Origin: Chloranthus sessilifolius
Taxonomy: Eukaryota; Streptophyta; Magnoliopsida; Chloranthales; Chloranthaceae
Reading direction: 5' to 3'
NCBI GenBank assembly: GCA_021018995.1
Contig: CM037598.1
Span: forward strand, 46,577,185-46,641,184
DNA length: 64,000 nt
The notes beneath the pieces are model-generated. The model worked only from the letters and a program-made list of their open reading frames with translations. It had not been told where the DNA came from and ran no database searches. Made by a program: the position numbers and the translations under genes. This document shows, in pieces, positions 1 through 10,411 of the stretch (position 1 is its first letter; every line of letters begins with the position of its first letter).

Positions 1-1485
1 GTGCAGGACTCAAAGGTGGAGTGGCTAATATGGATGGGTGGCTGGAATGGTGGGTGAAGGTAAGGTAGGGATTGGGTCAATGGTAAAAGGAATGGATAAG
101 GGTATTGATGTGGTGATGGTGGAGATGAATGTTGAAGTGCTGGAAGGTATGGAGACTGGAATGGAAGGTAGGGAAACTAATATGGATGGTGTGATAGAAG
201 GGATGGTGGTGAGGCTAGCCCTCTCAGAGCTGACAGAGGATACAACTAGGACAAATGGGGGCACAAATGGAGTAGCAGATGTGAGTAAAGGATCATAGGA
301 GATTGTTGCAGAGGTTTCAGGTGGAGGTATGGATTTAGTGACAGCTGTAGGGTGAGGCTCTGAGCTCACAGCAGCAAATGGGGCTGCATGTGGAGCTTCC
401 ACCTTAGTATCTGTACTGGACTTGTGTTTACTCTCACCCATGAGAGTCCTACTGGCAGACCAGGCCCTCTTCCCAAAAATTATAGGGGTCACCTTTACCA
501 CTGGCTCATCTACTTCGAACACAAACTCCTTTCTTTTTAACAAGGTCGTGATGAGCCTGCTGTAAGGGAGCCCAGGTAGAGCTTGAGCCTTCCTACACTT
601 GTCATTCACATCCACCATGGCCTCAAACACCAAATGAGCAGCATTTATGAATTAGCCCTTGGAGAAGAAATATAGGGCATCCAATATTGGCACTCTCCTC
701 TCTTAATGGTGTCCACTCACATAGATGTTTTTCCTCAAAATTGAATCAAAGAATTGCATGTTGGGGTGTAAATCTCTTCTCATAATTGACTCCCCAGCCC
801 CCACAATGCCTTGAGTGAGGTGCCTGGCCATTGCTTTGAAGGAGACATTCTTAGCCAGGCCATAGGTTGGATCAAAAACAGAAGGGACTCCCAATGCTAT
901 CCCAATATCTCTATAATCCACCACCATCTACATATGATCAATCAAAATTACAAGGCAGGGCTCAATTGAATCTGGCTTGGTTTGTTTCCTGAGATTCTGA
1001 TACCATAACTTAACCAGCCTTGGGTAAGATATTTCATTCAGTGGGCTCAACATGGGTGTCAAGCCTACCTTCACCAAATAATTCAAAGTGTCCTGACACT
1101 CCTCTACCTTAGAGAAATAGGGGGTGTCAACCATAGTCTCTGAGATCAGACCTAATGCATCCACAAATTCATTGGGTGTGGATCTGAGCAAAGGGACTTC
1201 AGGATCCAATTCAGGGTCAGGCTCAGCCTCAGGAATTTCAGGCACAAGGTTAGGTTGTGTCTCAGGGACCTCCTCAACAATGTCTTCACTGGTTTGAGCC
1301 CTCTTTGATTTCTTGGATTTCTTAGATTTCACAGTTTTCTCAGCCTGGTCCATGACCAATTTTCTCTTTACAAGTGGGGTCTCCTTAGGCTTGGTGGTTT
1401 GCCTAGTGGATTTCCTAGTGCCTTTGGTGGCAGATTTAAAAGGCACTTTGAAAAGATTAGCCAAGATGTCCTCTTGATCAGCCAT
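1..1485 (-). pseudogene. ORF3 of element A (putative plant transposon protein-like), 3' truncated
   Basis: Starts at 1485 (MADQEDILANLF). Residues 1-70 are strongly basic (KSKKSKKSKRA at about 53-63), followed by an acidic Pro/Glu stretch and then a globular region with the motif YPRLVKLWYQN shared with the ORF3 copies of C and E. A stop near 928 breaks the frame; homology continues through GIVGAGESIMRRDLHP (about 760-830) and, in another segment, MVDVNDK, YSRLITTLLKR and a Pro/Ser/Thr-rich tail that runs to the window edge. The globular part resembles the family Pfam calls a putative plant transposon protein (PF20167, from memory, not searched). Function unknown; the basic N-terminus suggests a nuclear, nucleic-acid-binding protein. 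No membrane segment is visible, which argues against an envelope-like role. Confidence 0.75.
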
Positions 1486-1741
1486 TACTCAATCAACACA
1501 ATATCAATCACTACTAATTCAATAACAATTACCACAAAAACCTCTTGAATGCTCAAATGACCCAAACAAACTAAAGATTGAAATACCATGCTTGTAAATC
1601 ACAAAGAGGAGCTGAAGAAAAGCTTACCAGCAGAAACCTAGGGTAAAAGATCTTAAAATGCACAGCATCAAACCAGTTCAGTCCAGATGCAAAGTGTAGC
1701 TTTTGATGAATTGAAGCAATGGGAAAAATAGCCAGGAAGTT

Positions 1742-2026
1742 ACTATAACAACCAGTGAGATAAAGAGAAAAAGCAAAATGGAAAAATCGCTAGAGCAAAT
1801 CTAAAGCGCAAAGAGAAGCTGTCGAATGGAAAAAATGAAGCTGTCGTTAGGTTTAAAGCAGTGGGAAATGACTTTCGACAGGATTGGGGCAAGGTGTCGA
1901 CAGGTTTATGCAACCTGTCGAAGAGTAGAAAATCACTTATCCGCGCGATAGGTGTATGCAATCCGGTCGAAGAGTTCAAAAGACATAAATAATAATTCCA
2001 AGAGGTTCACATACCCTCTCGACAGG
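1742..2026 (-). promoter_or_regulatory. Motif cluster and TATA-like box upstream of element A ORF3
   Basis: Between about 1825 and 2026 the TCGACAGG motif recurs (for example ttcgacaggatt near 1873, tgtcgacaggttt near 1896, cctgtcgaagag near 1915, ctcgacagg at 2018). On the minus strand a TATA-like TATAGTAA (1742-1749) lies about 260 bp before the ORF3 start at 1485, downstream of the cluster in the direction of transcription. The same arrangement is seen ahead of ORF3 in C and H. The TATA-like box is weak; the motif cluster is clear. An internal promoter for ORF3 is an inference. Confidence 0.5.
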
Positions 2027-3119
2027 TGTTGGGATTCTGCCTTGTGTTCAAAAAGGAGTTTAAAATCAGACAATTAAAGAATCTATGGATAGCACACACC
2101 AAGGCAGGCTCACACACAGTCCTGCAAGTATTCAGGGCCTGTTGTAATAAGTTTTAAAAAGGTAAGTAAGAGTTTGTCCCACAGGGAGTAGTGATCTAAA
2201 CCTAAAAGGTGTATAGTAGACCTCCAGATCTGGCTACAAATCTGTTAATTCTAATAAGAAAGAGAGCTTTTCGGGTGTCACTAGATCTAATTTATAGAAC
2301 TGAAATCAAACTAAACTAAGAGATGGAGGAAGATGGATGGTAAAATAAAATATAAAATGGGGAGAAATAGACAGCTAGGGCCTGGTTTTCATTGCAAAAT
2401 AGATCAAGATCTGAGGATATGCAGCCATCCTTCATTTAGCTACAAGCGCAAATGCAAGGTATAAGAATCTGATTTAGACCGATGATTTAGATTGATCTTA
2501 AGGCTATGATCTATCCACTTAAATGGTCACAGATCATCCAATAGATTTCCTCCAATCTGATGGTTTGGATTGATCTTAAGGCAATGATTTATCCACTTAA
2601 ATGGTCACAAATCATCCAATAGATTTCCTCCATTCCGATGGCTTAAATCAGAACAAGATAATCACTACAGATGTTGTGGATGCAAGGCCACAAGCTCAGG
2701 CACCCACAAGCATATCAAACCCAGGGAAATCAGATGGTCATCAAGAGATCTATCAGTTAAGTGGGTGGGCTAGTCCCATCTACACAAATCCGATCAAGAA
2801 TCTAATGGGACCACAAGATCTTTATATTTAATTAAGCTTTAAAATCAATCATTTATTACTTCAAACAAAACAACTTACAATAACTTGTTCCTAGATCTGT
2901 AGTCTATGCATCGATCAACATTTCTTCATGTCGAATTACAATTACAAACTAGATCTAAGCTGCTACCTAGATCTAATCCAACAGGTTGGATTAGAGAGAG
3001 AAGGGGGAAGAGAAAAGGAAAAATAAAACCTAAAACTAAACCTAAATGAGCTAAGGAGAATTCAGGTTATTCCTTTGTTCCTACTTTCCTTGCTGAAGAA
3101 AAATAGCAAAATAGATGGA

Positions 3120-3127
3120 TATTTATA
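3120..3127 (-). promoter_or_regulatory. TATA box of the solo LTR
   Basis: TATAAATA on the minus strand, placed in mid-LTR as expected for the U3/R boundary. Corresponding boxes occur in the other LTRs of the window. Confidence 0.6.
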
Positions 3128-3424
3128 GGTATGCATCGATCCATGTGCCTTGAGTTGCAGCCAATCAGAGAGCAGAGGACTCAATTCTGTTATGCACAAT
3201 TGAGGTGTCTTTATTTTGACCAAGGAAAATTGCATGTGGACTGTTATCCCATGTGCAGAGTTTTGTGCCCAGCTGATGTGTCTTTGCAGCTCTCAAAAAT
3301 GCCCCTGTCGGCCACTGATATTTGCTAATGGAACCCGAGATAAATCTCTAAGATGTGTGGGACATTGGGATGTGTGCCCTAGAAGCATTGGAATCCCCAA
3401 AATGTCCCTAAAGTATGAAATAGA

Positions 3425-3890
3425 TGGCTGGAACCCATGCCTCGATAGGTTGAAGCTTCAGAACTTTACTCTCGACAGGTTCAGGCAACTGTTCGATAGG
3501 TTGGAGCTTCAGAACTTCAATCTTGATAGGTTCAGGCAACTGTTCGATAGGTTCTTTTAACCATTCGACAGGATGCTCGACACGTTCAAACAACCATTCG
3601 ACAGGATGCTCGATAGGTTCATTTTCAGCATCAGAACCTCTCGACAGGTTCTCGATAGGTTCAAACAACCATTCGATAGGTTGCGACAGGTTTAATTTTA
3701 GCCTTTTTTCAGCACTGTAGCTTGATTTCGTCACATACCAACTCGTGGGGTTCAACTGACCACTCGAGAGGTTGGATCTTATCATTTTAAACCACTCAAG
3801 GGGTTGGTTTTCAACATGAACCACTCGTGGGGTTCACTAAATCATGCATTTAAACCACTCGAGTGGTTGCACCAGCCCTCTAAACGGCTC
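3425..3890. repeat. Dispersed TCGACAGGTT motif array in the solo LTR
   Basis: About a dozen copies of (C/T)TCGA(C/T)AGGTT between 3440 and 3690, spaced irregularly by unique sequence, followed by a second variant form (ccactcgtggggttc, cactcgagaggttgg, cactcgagtggttgc) to about 3870. This is not a tandem repeat because the spacers differ. C/T variants at the inner position fit CpG decay or real degeneracy. Lies in U3, upstream (minus strand) of the TATA box. Confidence 0.8.
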
Positions 3891-4416
3891 GAATTCTTCA
3901 AGTTTGTAGTTGTGCTGCTCATGGGCTTCCATCATCAGCTCGAGTAGATGAACTTCAACACTTAAAGTACCCGAGTGCATTAATGTTGTAGCTGTAATAT
4001 GCCACTTGAATTGCTTTGCAGCTGTTTGCATAAAATTCCATGAGGTGCTGATTTGCTGTTGTCTTTCATCAAAGGTGCTGCCTTGCTACAAACACAAAAT
4101 GTTGTATCACTGCATAGCACATTAACCTTTAGGCTGCACCACACTCTCTCTCAGCAGGTCTTCAAGGCCCCCAGAGCATGCTAAAAAGCCCCAATGGTGT
4201 TAACCACCATGGCGCCTTTTCAATAAATCCATCAGCTCCATTGTTAAACACAAAATTCCTTCTTCTTGGCTTCAAAAGCATGGATTGCAGCATTAAGCTT
4301 TTATTTTGATGTTATCTATAAAAACACACTTAAAAGACATTATTAACATGCTCAAAGGTCCATCATAGGTCAGGTTAAGGGTTAGAAAGTGGTATATTTC
4401 AGTGCTCAACAACAGG

Positions 4417-4943
4417 TTCTTTGAACTCAATATACAATCCTCTCGACAGATTCTAGGCTCCAAATAAATCATGTTGAGGAGTTCATAGAACCTCTCGATA
4501 GGTATCCTGAACGTGTCAAGAATTCATCCAAAAGTCTTCAGAACCTGTCAAAATGCTCCCGGATCCTATCTACAACCATTTTACACCTTCAAACCTGTCG
4601 AGAATTAGTTCACACCTCTCGACAGCTTCTAGATCTTGTTGAAAAGTAAAGTGGGAACTCTCAGAACATGTCGATATGTTCATAGAACCTATCGACAGGC
4701 TATATTTTAGTTTAAACAGGCTTGTAATTAATTCCCAGTTCATTTCTCAACAGATCTGACACTCCAACTCAGGTTACTTCACCAATTTGACTCATTATCC
4801 TACCTGAGGTACAGACAGACATGGAAAATTTATGTATAAAGCCACACAGAACTGAAACAAAGACAGAAAAAATTAGAAAATAAATAAATAACCAAACACA
4901 TAATTTATTATACATAGTGTACATTTGTTGAAACTCAATCATG
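4417..4943 (-). other. Remainder of the A pol-ORF3 spacer and pol deletion scar
   Basis: No gene. 4417-4700 holds further motif copies (cctctcgacagattc, cctctcgataggt, cctctcgacagcttc, ctatcgacaggc), which continue the cluster interrupted by the solo LTR. 4760-4943 is T-rich on the minus strand, with short hydrophobic frames; similar T-rich sequence follows integrase in element C. The junction with the protease remnant near 4944 marks loss of about 3 kb of pol. Confidence 0.6.
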
Positions 4944-5530
4944 TCATGGAGGTTCATGATGGCAGATGGTCAGTACAGGCTCCACCATATTTTCATAAAC
5001 ATCACCAATATCGTCACAAAGATCATTACAATGTAGCAGCTTAGGCAAAGCCTCTTTCACAAGCTCATCAGAAACATCAATTAAAAAGAAATCCTCACTA
5101 TCCAAGTGAGGTTGATTGGTTGCATTATAAATATTTAATTTTACCTTCATATTGCCAAATGACACTTGCATTACTCCTAATCTACATTCAATACAAGCAT
5201 TGGCAGTGGCCAAGAAAAGTCTACCTAAAATCACAGGAATGGAGGTGGTACACTTGCTTGGCTCCATATCAAGAACCAGAAAATTTGCTGGATAGAAAAA
5301 TTTGTCAACTCTAACTAAAATATCCTCTATCGTTCCCACAAGCCTCCTTTCAGATCTATCTACTAGTTGTAGCACCACATGTGTGGGCTTTAGTTCTCCC
5401 AAGCCTAACTTCTCATATACAGAATATGAAAGTAAGTTTACGCTAGCTCCCAGATCTAATAAGGCTTTCTCAATAGTATGACCCCAATGATGCAGGGGAT
5501 TGTGGGAACTCCAGGGTCTTGAAGCTTGGT
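4944..5530 (-). pseudogene. Retroviral-type aspartic protease of element A
   Basis: Pepsin-like half-enzyme that would cleave the gag-pol polyprotein. The first catalytic loop DLGAS is encoded at about 5442-5456 with the Asp codon intact (5454-5456), followed by NLLSYSVYEKLGLGELKPTHV and the flap region. The second signature reads ILGRLFLATANACIECR (about 5170-5220), the normal C-terminal ILGRPF-type motif with P changed to L. A single-base loss between the upstream PTIPCIIG segment and the catalytic loop breaks the frame near 5485. The coding region then stops and RT is absent. Orthologous blocks occur in C (33480-34150) and G (62913-63820). Confidence 0.85.
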
Positions 5531-7478
5531 TGGAATTGTACTAGACAGTACTTGGTTCACTTTCTCAGCACAAAAGACCTTCTTGGATAAGCGTATCCTA
5601 GACTGTCTTTTGTAAGTGCACAATTCTTTCAGAAATTTTACATAAGGCTAAAACTTGCTTTATGGCATCAAGTAAAGGCAAGTTGATCTTTACTTGTTTG
5701 AAAGTTTCTATCATCTCCTCAACCTTAGCATTCCCCTTGTCAAAAGGAAAAGCTGCTTTCAATGCATTAGGAAATGACAAATGGGGCACTGTCCTCCCAC
5801 TTGCAGCCTTAGCAAGTTCATCAGATTTTTCTTTATTTTTATTTTCAATTTTTTGTTGGGACACATCACCCCTCTTATTTTTTATATGTTGCTCCTGCTG
5901 CATATTTTCATGGGTTGTTTTTTCATTTGCTGCGTTTTTCTCATCAGGCTCAATACCGACTTCGTTATCCACCGGCTTCCCACTCCTCAAGGTTGTGATA
6001 GATTTGACTTCTTCATGGGAAGGAGTCTCACCAACCATGTATTGACCCTTTGGATTGTTCATGGGCTGACTGGGCAGTCTTCCCTCTTCTCTCCTAGCCA
6101 AAGAATTAGATAGCTGACCAAGGTGGTCCTCTATCTTCTTGATGCTTTGACTGTGGGAGTTAATAATTTGAGATAAAGGGCCTAAATTTTACAGTGAAGC
6201 CAGAACTTGCTCTTCAAATGTGAGGGACCTAGAGAGTGTTGGGGCTGGTGCACTTTGATGCACAGGCTGAACCATTGGTTGGGCCATAGGTTGTTGGTAT
6301 TGGGGCCTTGGAAAATAATTTTGCTGGTATGGCTAGGCATTCCTATAAGGCATGGACTGTTGTGGCTGCAACTACTGCTGGTTTTGAAAATTATCTTGTC
6401 TCCACCTCAAGTTGGGGTGGTTTCTCCAATGATAGCCAGCAGTAGGTTGTTGTCCATAGGACTGAGCAACATTCACATGTTCCATCATAAAATCTGGATA
6501 TTAGGTAGCTGAGGGACATTACTCAAGGAAGTGAGTGGGGGACTAGCATATGACACATGCCTCCTCCACTTTAGCAGCCAATGGAGATTGCATTGTTCCC
6601 ATGAGCTTATCAAACTTTTGGGTCAGGCTGTTCACTTTTCTCTCCAAATCATTATGTCCACTCACCTCATATATTTTTCCTCTGGTAGTATTTTCTCTCA
6701 CCAATCTAGGGGTCTCAGCATATCTTGCCCAGGTCTCCCTTTGCATGAAGTTTTTACTGATGATATCAAATAACTCTCAAGCCTCATCTGTTATCTTGTG
6801 GAGGTATGTACCACCACAAGAAGCATCAACCACATCCCTGCTTTTAGGATCAATACTTTGATAGAAACTTTCGATAAGCTGCCATTCAAGAATTTGGTGA
6901 TGGGGACATTGCTTTAACAGTTCTTTAAATCTTTATCAAGCTTGGTGAAAATCTTCAGTTGGGGCTTGAGCAAATGAGATAATGCACTTCCTCAACTGAC
7001 TTGTTTTGGACATGGGGAAAAACTTGGCCAAAAACTGAAATTGAAGGTCATTCCAGGACTAAAAACTGTGGGTTGGGAGCATTGACAACAAAGTTCTGGC
7101 TCTATCCTTTAGTGAAAAAGGAAAGAGTTTCAACCCGGTTGCTTCCTTCCCCAAACCTATAATATTGATAGTAGTGCAGTCTTAGAAATTTATCTTACTT
7201 ATATGGGTTTTCTTTGCTCAGGCCATGGTATGAGGGTACCATTTGTATGATAAAAGACTTGATCTCATAGTTTCCTTGAACAGCAGGAAATTGAATGCAA
7301 AAGGGGGATTGTACACCCTTGGTGCATTGAATTCCTTTAAAGTCCTAGGTTGCTCACCCATTGCAGGATTATCAACCACAACTACAGGTGTGTGTATGGT
7401 TTGCTTAGGTCTAAGAAGTCTTTCAACTTCAAGATCTAAAGGAGCAATCTCAGGATTAAGAGATCTCCTCCCAAGCAT
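5531..7478 (-). pseudogene. Gag polyprotein of element A
   Basis: Start placed at 7478 (MLGRRSLNPEIAPLDLEVER), matching the MLGKRS and MFGRRT starts in C and G. The capsid-like part covers about 6560-7478 but is broken by several stops and frameshifts. A CCHC zinc knuckle with spacing C-x2-C-x4-H-x4-C is readable around 6516-6560 (CVIC..SPTH....C), with two stop codons inside. The linker to protease (5598-6101) is Lys/Glu-rich and contains the conserved ETFKQVKINLPLLDAIKQV block just before protease. Role: virus-like particle formation and RNA packaging in the cytoplasm. Confidence 0.82.
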
Positions 7479-7795
7479 ACACATAGCAGAAACCAAATTC
7501 AAAACTGAAAATCACAGCACAAAATTCAATCAAAACAATCATAAAATACTCAACTAATGTTACAAATCTATAAAACTACAGATCTAGAAATGTAAGCAGA
7601 GTTAAGAGATGCAAACGTAAGCAATGCTTGTTCTTTCAAGTGATACAGAGCTCCTCTTAGCTCCACAGATCCAGAGATGAAACAGAGTGAAACTACAACA
7701 AAAATTAAAGCAGCAATTAATCAAATACTTAACAGGCAGTTAAAAATCTAATTCGAAAAATGAGAACTTAGATCTATCACTTTTAAAAATACAGA

Positions 7796-7813
7796 TCCCC
7801 GACAATGGCACCA
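7796..7813 (-). other. Primer-binding site (tRNA-Asp) of element A
   Basis: The minus strand reads TGGTGCCATTGTCGGGGA, the complement of the 3' end of plant tRNA-Asp(GTC) apart from three transitions relative to TGGCGCCGTTGCCGGGGA. It lies 9 bp inside the LTR end and fixes the element's orientation. Confidence 0.88.
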
Positions 7814-9001
7814 AAAACTTATTGTTGTCCTTCCTGCCTCACAATTATTATATGATTAAAATAGCAGATTAACTGAACAAATTACAGCAATGTTGAATCC
7901 AGCCAAGCATGTAGTCCTGCAAGAATCAGGGCTGTTACAGTAAGTTTTGATAGGTAAATAAGGGTATGTCCATAGGGAAATGTATCCTAAAGGATGATAA
8001 ATCTCCAGATCTATGGTAGATCTGACACTCTATCCTAATTTAAACTAAACTAAAGCAGGAAAGAGGAGAGGTTTTATGGTTTTGTCACTTTAACTACAGA
8101 CTACAAAAGATAAATGCTATTGATCCAGATCTAATCAAACACAAAGATAAGGGGAGATATAGAAGAGATGAAAATTCAAAAGGGTGAGAACAGCAGCTAG
8201 GGATATTGGTCTCTCACTAAAATCAAAGGAATCAAAGGTAATGTAGAGAACTAATTTGTAACAATCCTCTTTTCTGGCTCTAAGCTTCCCATGCTCCCCT
8301 GAATCCACCAATGGATCAAAGCAATCATGAGGTTAGGATCTGCCCTTCTACTTGATATAATCCTATGTTTATGATCTGCTCTTCTACTGGATACAGTTCA
8401 TCCCCGAGATTACTCCAATCTATTGATCTACCCAGGTTCTCCCGGCAAAAGTGATGTTTAAGAATTCAATCTCCACCAATGGATCATGGAAATCCTGAGG
8501 TTAGGCACTGCCCTTCTATTGGATACAGTCCTAAGTTTATGATCTACCCTTCTACTGGCTACAGTTATTCCCCGGGATTACTCCAATCTATTGATCTTGA
8601 TTGGAACAAGAAAACTATTACAGATGTTATAGATGCCAGGCTATCAGCTCCCCATTTCTGGCTGGCATCCACAGGAGTATCCAATTCAGGGAAATAAAAT
8701 ATGAAAAAGTAAAATATAGATTAGAATCACCTTTAAAACCCATAATTATATTACAAACTTATAATACTATTGTGCCCAGATCTACAATCTGTGTAATATA
8801 CAGTTTCTTATAAACCTTTGAATCTCTCAATTTACAGCTCAAGACCTCACCCTAACTACTGAAAAGAGTTTAGCCACTCATGCTTGGCTAAAGAGAGAAT
8901 GGGAGAAGGAGGAAGGAGGGAAAATTTGGAGGGAAAAATGGATCTCGCCCTAAGCTCTGGTTCTCTCAAACTCTGAATCGTTCTTCTGTATTTTCTTTAA
9001 G

Positions 9002-9009
9002 CTTTTATA
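9002..9009 (-). promoter_or_regulatory. TATA box of the element A LTR
   Basis: TATAAAAG on the minus strand, downstream of the motif array in the direction of transcription. Confidence 0.6.
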
Positions 9010-9269
9010 CTCTCCTCCTCTGTCCCCAGATCCATTTCAGCCAATCAGAGCACAATTTTTTTATGCTAATATGACTGATTTCTCTTCTAGAAGCTCTCTC
9101 TCATTGGCTCTCAACTGGCAAATACATGTGAAGTAGTTAAGGTTTCCATTCGTTCCCAACTATGTGCCAAACATACCCCTAGGGGTCGCTGAAGTGCTTT
9201 AGAACTCGTGCACAGAATTTTGGAAGTGGCAGTTGCTGAAGAAACACGCTGAGAAGTTGCCAAAATGAG

Positions 9270-9890
9270 TGTCGAGAGGTTTAGGGGATCCTCTCAACGG
9301 GTTCTAGATCTGCTTTATGTTCACATCGACAACTTGCATTAGCTTTTGACAGCTTCGCAGACTTCTCGACATGATTGATGTGGCTCTCGATAGGTTTGGA
9401 CACATCTTGACAAGTTAATGAAGATCCTGTCGACAGCTTGGGACAACATCTCAAGAGGTTGATTTAAACTTGTTGATAGGATTGAAGGCTTATTTCTTCA
9501 TTCTGCCTAGTTCTACACTCATCCCCTCGACAGGTTATACTCAGCCTGTCGACAGGTTATACAATCTTCAGTGAAGTGTTCGACAGGTTGGCTCAATCCT
9601 CGCGAGAATGAGCGTTGCTTCAGGTAAGTTGTCGACAGGTTATCTTGTACTGCTCGACAGGTTCAGTTGAACCTCACGATAAGTATCTGGAACCTCTCGA
9701 CTTTCTCTGTACCTTGAAGTATCCTCCCGATAGATCCACGTCTGTACTTCCAACCTCTCGGTAGGTGCTGAAACCTCTCGAGGTCATCATCTTTTCAACT
9801 CAGTACCTCTCAACAGCTTCTTATACACATGTTCAACCTCTCGATTGTTTCATTCCTTGCTCTCAGAACCTCTCGACAACTCTACTTTGT
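9270..9890. repeat. Dispersed TCGACAGGTT motif array in the A LTR
   Basis: At least 15 copies or near copies, for example cctcgacaggttata near 9525, cctgtcgacaggttata near 9545, gttcgacaggttgg near 9578, ttgtcgacaggttatc near 9630 and gctcgacaggttcag near 9653, separated by unrelated spacers of about 10-45 bp. The same core is found in the solo LTR and in the spacer before ORF3. Confidence 0.8.
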
Positions 9891-10181
9891 GCTTCCACAG
9901 TTGGCACACATCTTGGGTGTGATGTTTTTCCTTTATTCAACTCTCAGCAACCCCTTAGTAGGTTCAATCTTTATTCCTTGCAGCTGGACTTGGTCTCAGG
10001 CATTTTCCTGTTGGGTAGCACAGTGCTTCTTAGGCTCTTTTAAGTGAATATCTGCACTAAGCTACAATTTATTGCTTATCTACAAAACACACTTAAAATA
10101 CTTTATTAGTCATCTCAAGGGTTCACCAAAGGTCAGGTTATGAGGTGACAAATGATATTTTTCACTAGTTAATACTTAACA

Positions 10182-10411
10182 CTTACCTTCTCCAAAAGCC
10201 CTAAAACCCTAAATACGAGGACTATATGCTGAAATAATAGTATATAGTTGAGACCCAGGCTAAAACAATAGCTCTGTGACTCGGACCCGAACCGGCCCAG
10301 GGAAGATCCCAAATTTCGTGCCCTCATAGAGGCACACAATTTGATTGCACGCATGGATACACCCGCATAATTGGTCCCACTTGGATAAGATTTGCTCCTC
10401 TCGCAGACCGT
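10182..10411. repeat. Repeat X, left fragment
   Basis: No ORF. The last about 75 bp (attgcacgcatgg...taattggtcccactt...cgcagaccgt) align with 45730-45802. Taken with 28698-28736 this is one unit of a diverged tandem repeat of about 115 bp, cut by insertions B and C. The first 150 bp have no match elsewhere in the window. Confidence 0.65.

Larger units (their letters stand above)
2027..4411 (-). mobile_element. Solo LTR of an A-related Athila family
   Basis: A 2385 bp unit starting TGTTGGG and ending CTCAACA, flanked by perfect 5 bp duplications ACAGG (2022-2026 and 4412-4416). No primer site or gag adjoins it, so it is a solo LTR left by LTR-LTR recombination. It aligns in order with the A 5' LTR (7823-10181): the 'agtcctgcaag...cagggc.tgtt' segment, the runs of 'ccagatct', and a similar tail (4311-4411 against 10075-10181). 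A minus-strand TATAAATA at 3120-3127 gives the orientation. The host element is interrupted exactly within a TCGACAGG motif. Confidence 0.88.
1..10181 (-). mobile_element. Athila-type Gypsy element A, partial and internally deleted
   Basis: Reading on the minus strand the order is 5' LTR (7823-10181), tRNA-Asp primer site, gag, protease, a motif-rich spacer and ORF3; the 3' end lies beyond position 1. RT, RNase H and integrase are missing: sequence passes directly from the protease end near 4944 into spacer sequence of the kind that follows integrase in element C. A solo LTR of a related family sits in that spacer. All frames are broken, so the copy is dead, although a deletion derivative could once have been mobilised in trans. 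The right flank (10182-10186, cttac) should be one copy of its target duplication. Assignment to the Athila lineage rests on the gag and protease similarity to element C and the Asp primer site. Confidence 0.85.
7823..10181 (-). repeat. 5' LTR of element A
   Basis: About 2.36 kb, starting TGTTGTCC and ending ACTTAACA on the plus strand. The inner end adjoins the primer site. Minus-strand TATA box TATAAAAG at 9002-9009. A dispersed TCGACAGG motif array occupies about 9270-9890, in U3. The 3' partner LTR is outside the window, so insertion age cannot be judged here. Confidence 0.85.

Noticed and set aside
4769-4957. Minus-strand hydrophobic frame resembling an envelope transmembrane segment
   Set aside because: It lies in T-rich post-integrase spacer with no homologue in C; composition alone explains it.
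10190-10220. ccctaaa strings resembling telomeric repeats
   Set aside because: Only two imperfect units; such strings are common in plant leaders and LTRs.
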